Assembly: GCA_946221045.1 (NCBI GenBank)
Contig: CAMIIY010000068.1
Span: forward strand, 1 to 8,156
Direction of reading: 5' to 3'
Source: an uncultured Oceanospirillaceae bacterium
GTDB lineage: Bacteria > Pseudomonadota > Gammaproteobacteria > Pseudomonadales > Balneatricaceae
DNA length: 8,156 nucleotides
How positions within the stretch are numbered: position 1 is the stretch's first letter; each line of letters starts with the position of its first letter. Under the pieces are notes generated by a model that had not been told where the DNA came from, made no database searches, and saw only the letters and a program-made list of their open reading frames with translations. A program made the translations under genes and the position numbers. Below, piece by piece: positions 5,085 to 8,156 of the stretch.

Positions 5085-6353
5085 ATGTCGCCATCTGTCT
5101 TGAGTCGCTTCAAACCCGGTATGCGCTGGGGTTTACCTATCGCCCTGCTGATCGTGGCCATTGTGATCTTTAAGGGTCTGACTGGCAGCAAACCTCAGGC
5201 CCCGTCGAAACCGGCCACCGAAAAAATATGGAGCGTGCAGTCCATTAAGGCAGAGGCCAAAGCACACCAGCCGGTAGTAGAACTCTATGGCCAGATAGAA
5301 ACCCCACGCCTGACCACCCTGACCTCAGCCGTCAATGCTTATGTTCAGGACGTTGCTACCGATGCGGGTCGCTCAGTTGTTGCCGGTGAACGCCTGCTGC
5401 AACTTGACCCCCGTGATGCCTCACTGGTACTGCAACAGCGCGAGTCTGCCGTCACACAGGCCCAGGCACAGCTCGATGCCGAACAGGTCCGACATAACGC
5501 TGAACTGAAATCACTTAAAATCCAGCAGAATCTGCTGCAACTCAGTGCCCGCGCCGTCAAACGCTATGAAGATCTGGAACAGCGCAAAGTCGCCAGTGCC
5601 GACCAACTGGATACAGCCCGCAGTGCTTACCAGCAACAGGCCCTGGCACTGACCTCCCTGGAAGAGTCGATTGCCGACCACCCCAACCGCCTGAAACAGC
5701 TTCAGGCCCATCTGGACAGTGCCATAGCGGCCCGCGATACAGCACAACTGGACCTGGACCGCACCCAAATTACCGCACCCTATGATGCCCGCATTGTCAG
5801 CGTCAATGCGGGTCCCGGGGACCGGATAAAAGTGGGTGATCAGCTGATCACCCTGTACAACCAGAAGCGTCTTGAGGTGAGAGCACAGATCCCGAACCGA
5901 ACCCTGTCGATGCTAAGACAAACTGCCCGGCAACAGCCTGTCACCGCCACAGCAAATCTGGATGGACAGTTGCTGCAACTGGAACTGGACCGTTTTGCGG
6001 CAACGGTAAACACCGGGCAGGCCGGCATTGACAGTTTTTTTGCGATTAGGGAAAACACCCTGCCGGTTGAAGCCGGCCGGTCACTCTCATTATTCGTCAA
6101 CCTGCCCTCGCTGGATAACAGCATCGCGCTGCCCGCCACTGCCCTCTACGGGCTGGACAGGGTTTACAAAATCGTGGATGAACGCCTGCAGGCCGTCAGT
6201 GTCGTCAGGCTGGGCGATACCCAGATGCCGGACGGTGAGCGTTATGTTCTGGTCCGCAGCGAACAGATTGAAAACGGTGACGCAATCCTGATCACCCAGC
6301 TGCCTAACGCCATTTCGGGCCTGAAGGTTAAAGAGGTGGCCGTTGATGGCTGA
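5085..6353 (+). CDS. RND efflux periplasmic adaptor (membrane fusion protein)
   Basis: A 422-residue adaptor of the AcrA/MexA (HlyD-like) class that would bridge an inner-membrane RND pump to an outer-membrane TolC-type channel. It is anchored by one N-terminal transmembrane helix (about 15-30) and has no lipobox, unlike AcrA. The first lipoyl half lies at about 64-110. A long alpha-helical hairpin (about 111-222, rich in Gln, Ala and Leu, e.g. AQAQLDAEQVRHNAEL) follows. The second lipoyl half at 223-258 begins with the hallmark LDRTQITAPYDARIVSV and continues with G-P-G-D-R-I-K-V-G-D. A beta-barrel domain (about 262-341) and a membrane-proximal domain (342-422) complete it. The start has an AGGA site nine bases upstream, after a T-rich leader. 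It overlaps the pump gene by eight bases. No local regulator gene is present, and the transported substrate is unknown. Confidence 0.94.
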   Translation: MSPSVLSRFKPGMRWGLPIALLIVAIVIFKGLTGSKPQAPSKPATEKIWSVQSIKAEAKAHQPVVELYGQIETPRLTTLTSAVNAYVQDVATDAGRSVVAGERLLQLDPRDASLVLQQRESAVTQAQAQLDAEQVRHNAELKSLKIQQNLLQLSARAVKRYEDLEQRKVASADQLDTARSAYQQQALALTSLEESIADHPNRLKQLQAHLDSAIAARDTAQLDLDRTQITAPYDARIVSVNAGPGDRIKVGDQLITLYNQKRLEVRAQIPNRTLSMLRQTARQQPVTATANLDGQLLQLELDRFAATVNTGQAGIDSFFAIRENTLPVEAGRSLSLFVNLPSLDNSIALPATALYGLDRVYKIVDERLQAVSVVRLGDTQMPDGERYVLVRSEQIENGDAILITQLPNAISGLKVKEVAVDG

Positions 6354-8156
6354 ACAATCCGGAGGACTGAAGCAGCTGGTCGCCACCTTTACCCGGCACC
6401 GTGTCGCCGCCAATTTGCTGATGGTACTGATGCTGATAGCCGGTTTTTTTGGCCTCAACCGTCTCAACACACAGTTTTTTCCCAGCTTTGAACTGGATGT
6501 CATCACCATCAGTGTGCCCTGGAGCGGCGCGGCTGCAGAAGATGTTGAAACCTCCGTTATTCTGCCAATCGAAGAGGAACTGAAATCCCTGACCGGTATT
6601 GATACGGTCTATGCCACAGCACGGCAGGGCGCGGCCTCTTTCCGTCTTGAACTTGATGAAGACAGCGACATTGACTTTCTGCTGGATGAGGTCAAACAGA
6701 AAGTGGCCAACGTCCGTAGTGAACTGCCCTCGGACATTGAAGAACCACTGGTACAACGGGTTATTCGATACGAACAGATTGCCAGTTTGATTATCAGCAG
6801 CCAGCATGGGTCGCTGGAAGAACTTCGCCCTTTGGCCCTGCGTTTTGAGCAGGAACTGCTGTCACTGGGCATCAACAAAATCGATTTTGTTGGCATGCCG
6901 GATCAACAACTGAGCATTGAACTGCCATCAGCCCAACTGCACGAACTGGGGCAAACCATGGCTCAGCTGGCGGACAATATTCAGCAACGCAGTGTCGATC
7001 TGCCGGCAGGTACAGCAGCCCGTGGCGAAGGCTCACGCCAGATTCGCAGCCTGAGCCAGCAGCGTGATGCTGAGGGCTTTCGCCAGTTACCGGTCTATAC
7101 CGATAATCAGGGGAGGCTGATCCGACTGGGCGACATCGCCAGCATTCAGCTGAAAGAGAAAGACAATCAGGTCACCCTGAGTTATCAGGATGCCCCTGCG
7201 GTGATGCTCAGACTACGCCGCACCGAAAATCAGGACACTCTGGATTCGGCCCGCACCCTGCAAAACTGGTTAGAACAGACCCGGCCAAGCCTGCCACAAA
7301 GCATTAGTCTGACCACCTACGATGAACGCTGGCAGCCGCTTAAACAACGTATCGACCTGCTGCTGAAAAACGCCCTCAGCGGGCTGGTACTGGTCATTGC
7401 CATTCTGTTTCTGTTTCTCAATGCCCGGGTCGCGTTCTGGGTAACCGTGGGCATTCCCGTATCTTTTATGGCCACGCTGGCGGTGCTCTATGCCATTGGC
7501 GGCACCATCAATATGATCAGCGTGTTCGGTCTGATAATGGCGCTGGGGATCATCGTGGATGACGCCATTGTGGTGGGCGAAGACACTCTGACCCATGTGC
7601 AGCGTGGCGAACCGGGGCTTCAGGCCGCCATTGGCGGCGCGCACCGCATGATGGCCCCGGTCTTTGCTTCCTCACTGACCACCATCGCGGCTTTTCTACC
7701 ACTGCTGATGGTGGGCGGCACGATTGGTAATATCATGATCGACATTCCCACCGTGGTCATCTGCGTCATTCTGGCCTCACTGGTGGAGTGTTTCCTGATT
7801 CTGCCGGGCCACCTGCATCACAGTATCCACCGGGCCGCCGACCTGCACCCCTCCAAACTCAGGCTGCGACTGGATGCCGCCTTCAATCGGTTCCGTGATC
7901 ACCGCTTCCGTCACTGGGTAGAACAGGCGATAGACCTGCGCTGGGCCACCATAGCCGGCTGTCTGGCGCTGCTGATCATCGCCCTGGGGCTGGTGATGGG
8001 TGGCCGTGTAAAGTTCTCCTTTTTCCCGGCCGTGGAGCGCGACACTCTGACCGCCAATGTGCAGTTCAGTGCGGGCACCGACCGTGCCACCGTGCAGGCA
8101 TTTCTCAGCCATCTTGATCATACGCTGGCGGACGCCGACCAGAGTCTTGGCGGTGG
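6346..8156 (+). CDS. RND efflux transporter permease subunit (AcrB-like), partial
   Basis: This is the first 603 residues of an open frame that runs past the right edge; full-length members have roughly 1,000-1,050. TM1 lies at about 21-39, followed by the family segment Q43-F-F-P-S-F. The porter domain has P58-W-S-G and the V-E-x-x-x-x-x-P-I-E-E-E-L pattern (67-79). TM2 starts near 340, as in AcrB, then TM3-TM6. TM4 carries the proton-relay pair D405-D406 in GIIVDDAIVVGED, equivalent to AcrB D407/D408, so the proton-driven pump should be functional. The ASLVECFLILPGHLHH stretch near TM6 and GGRVKFSFFP after TM7 are typical of one HAE1-type subgroup. The conserved Lys and Thr of TM10-11 lie beyond the window. 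The ATG overlaps the adaptor stop by eight bases, with GAGG upstream, so synthesis is probably coupled. Substrates cannot be inferred, and no outer-membrane factor gene is visible. Confidence 0.94.
   Translation, partial: MAEQSGGLKQLVATFTRHRVAANLLMVLMLIAGFFGLNRLNTQFFPSFELDVITISVPWSGAAAEDVETSVILPIEEELKSLTGIDTVYATARQGAASFRLELDEDSDIDFLLDEVKQKVANVRSELPSDIEEPLVQRVIRYEQIASLIISSQHGSLEELRPLALRFEQELLSLGINKIDFVGMPDQQLSIELPSAQLHELGQTMAQLADNIQQRSVDLPAGTAARGEGSRQIRSLSQQRDAEGFRQLPVYTDNQGRLIRLGDIASIQLKEKDNQVTLSYQDAPAVMLRLRRTENQDTLDSARTLQNWLEQTRPSLPQSISLTTYDERWQPLKQRIDLLLKNALSGLVLVIAILFLFLNARVAFWVTVGIPVSFMATLAVLYAIGGTINMISVFGLIMALGIIVDDAIVVGEDTLTHVQRGEPGLQAAIGGAHRMMAPVFASSLTTIAAFLPLLMVGGTIGNIMIDIPTVVICVILASLVECFLILPGHLHHSIHRAADLHPSKLRLRLDAAFNRFRDHRFRHWVEQAIDLRWATIAGCLALLIIALGLVMGGRVKFSFFPAVERDTLTANVQFSAGTDRATVQAFLSHLDHTLADADQSLGG

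Noticed and set aside
5040..5167. 13-base direct repeat TGGCCATTGTGAT at 5040-5052 and 5155-5167, containing TGTGAT like a CRP half-site
   Set aside because: The second copy encodes part of the adaptor's membrane helix, the partner half-site TCACA is missing, and one 13-base repeat is expected by chance in a window this size.
6328..6807. Minus-strand open frame of 159 codons opposite the RND pump
   Set aside because: The plus-strand frame encodes a canonical RND transporter; this frame has no recognisable motif.

Overview
The window looks like an ordinary chromosomal segment of a free-living gammaproteobacterium. GC content is moderate by eye, genes are tightly packed, Shine-Dalgarno sites are mostly clear, and the set of families (SlyD-type FKBP, PdxH, GFSQGG esterase, plant-type glycerate kinase, RND efflux pump) is typical of that class. 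Species cannot be named from the sequence. I see no mobile element, CRISPR array, tRNA, rRNA or sign of recent transfer, and no obvious new defence or biosynthetic system.

Layout. (1) 46-719, minus strand: a SlyD-like FKBP peptidyl-prolyl isomerase followed by a 63-residue YqaE/Pmp3-type membrane protein whose ribosome binding site overlaps the isomerase stop codon. (2) 802-2117, minus strand: pdxH (pyridoxamine 5'-phosphate oxidase), then a carboxylesterase/phospholipase-type hydrolase overlapping it by 4 bases. (3) 2118-2352: a divergent intergenic region with a plausible pdxH promoter and a perfect 12-base palindrome. (4) 2353-3039, plus strand: a lipoprotein of unknown function. (5) 3050-4930, minus strand: an alpha/beta hydrolase and a plant/Tda10-type D-glycerate 3-kinase, translationally coupled. 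(6) 4931-5084: a second divergent intergenic region. (7) 5085 to the right edge, plus strand: an RND efflux adaptor (membrane fusion protein) and the first 603 residues of its inner-membrane pump, overlapping by 8 bases and running off the window.

The genes fall into four short transcription units with mostly housekeeping or stress-related roles: protein folding and membrane homeostasis, vitamin B6 synthesis, carbon salvage through glycerate, and drug or metabolite export. Co-transcribed pairs are tightly coupled, but nothing suggests the four units act as one system. The least understood parts are the lipoprotein, the substrates of the two hydrolases, the metabolic source of glycerate for the kinase, and the substrate and outer-membrane partner of the pump.
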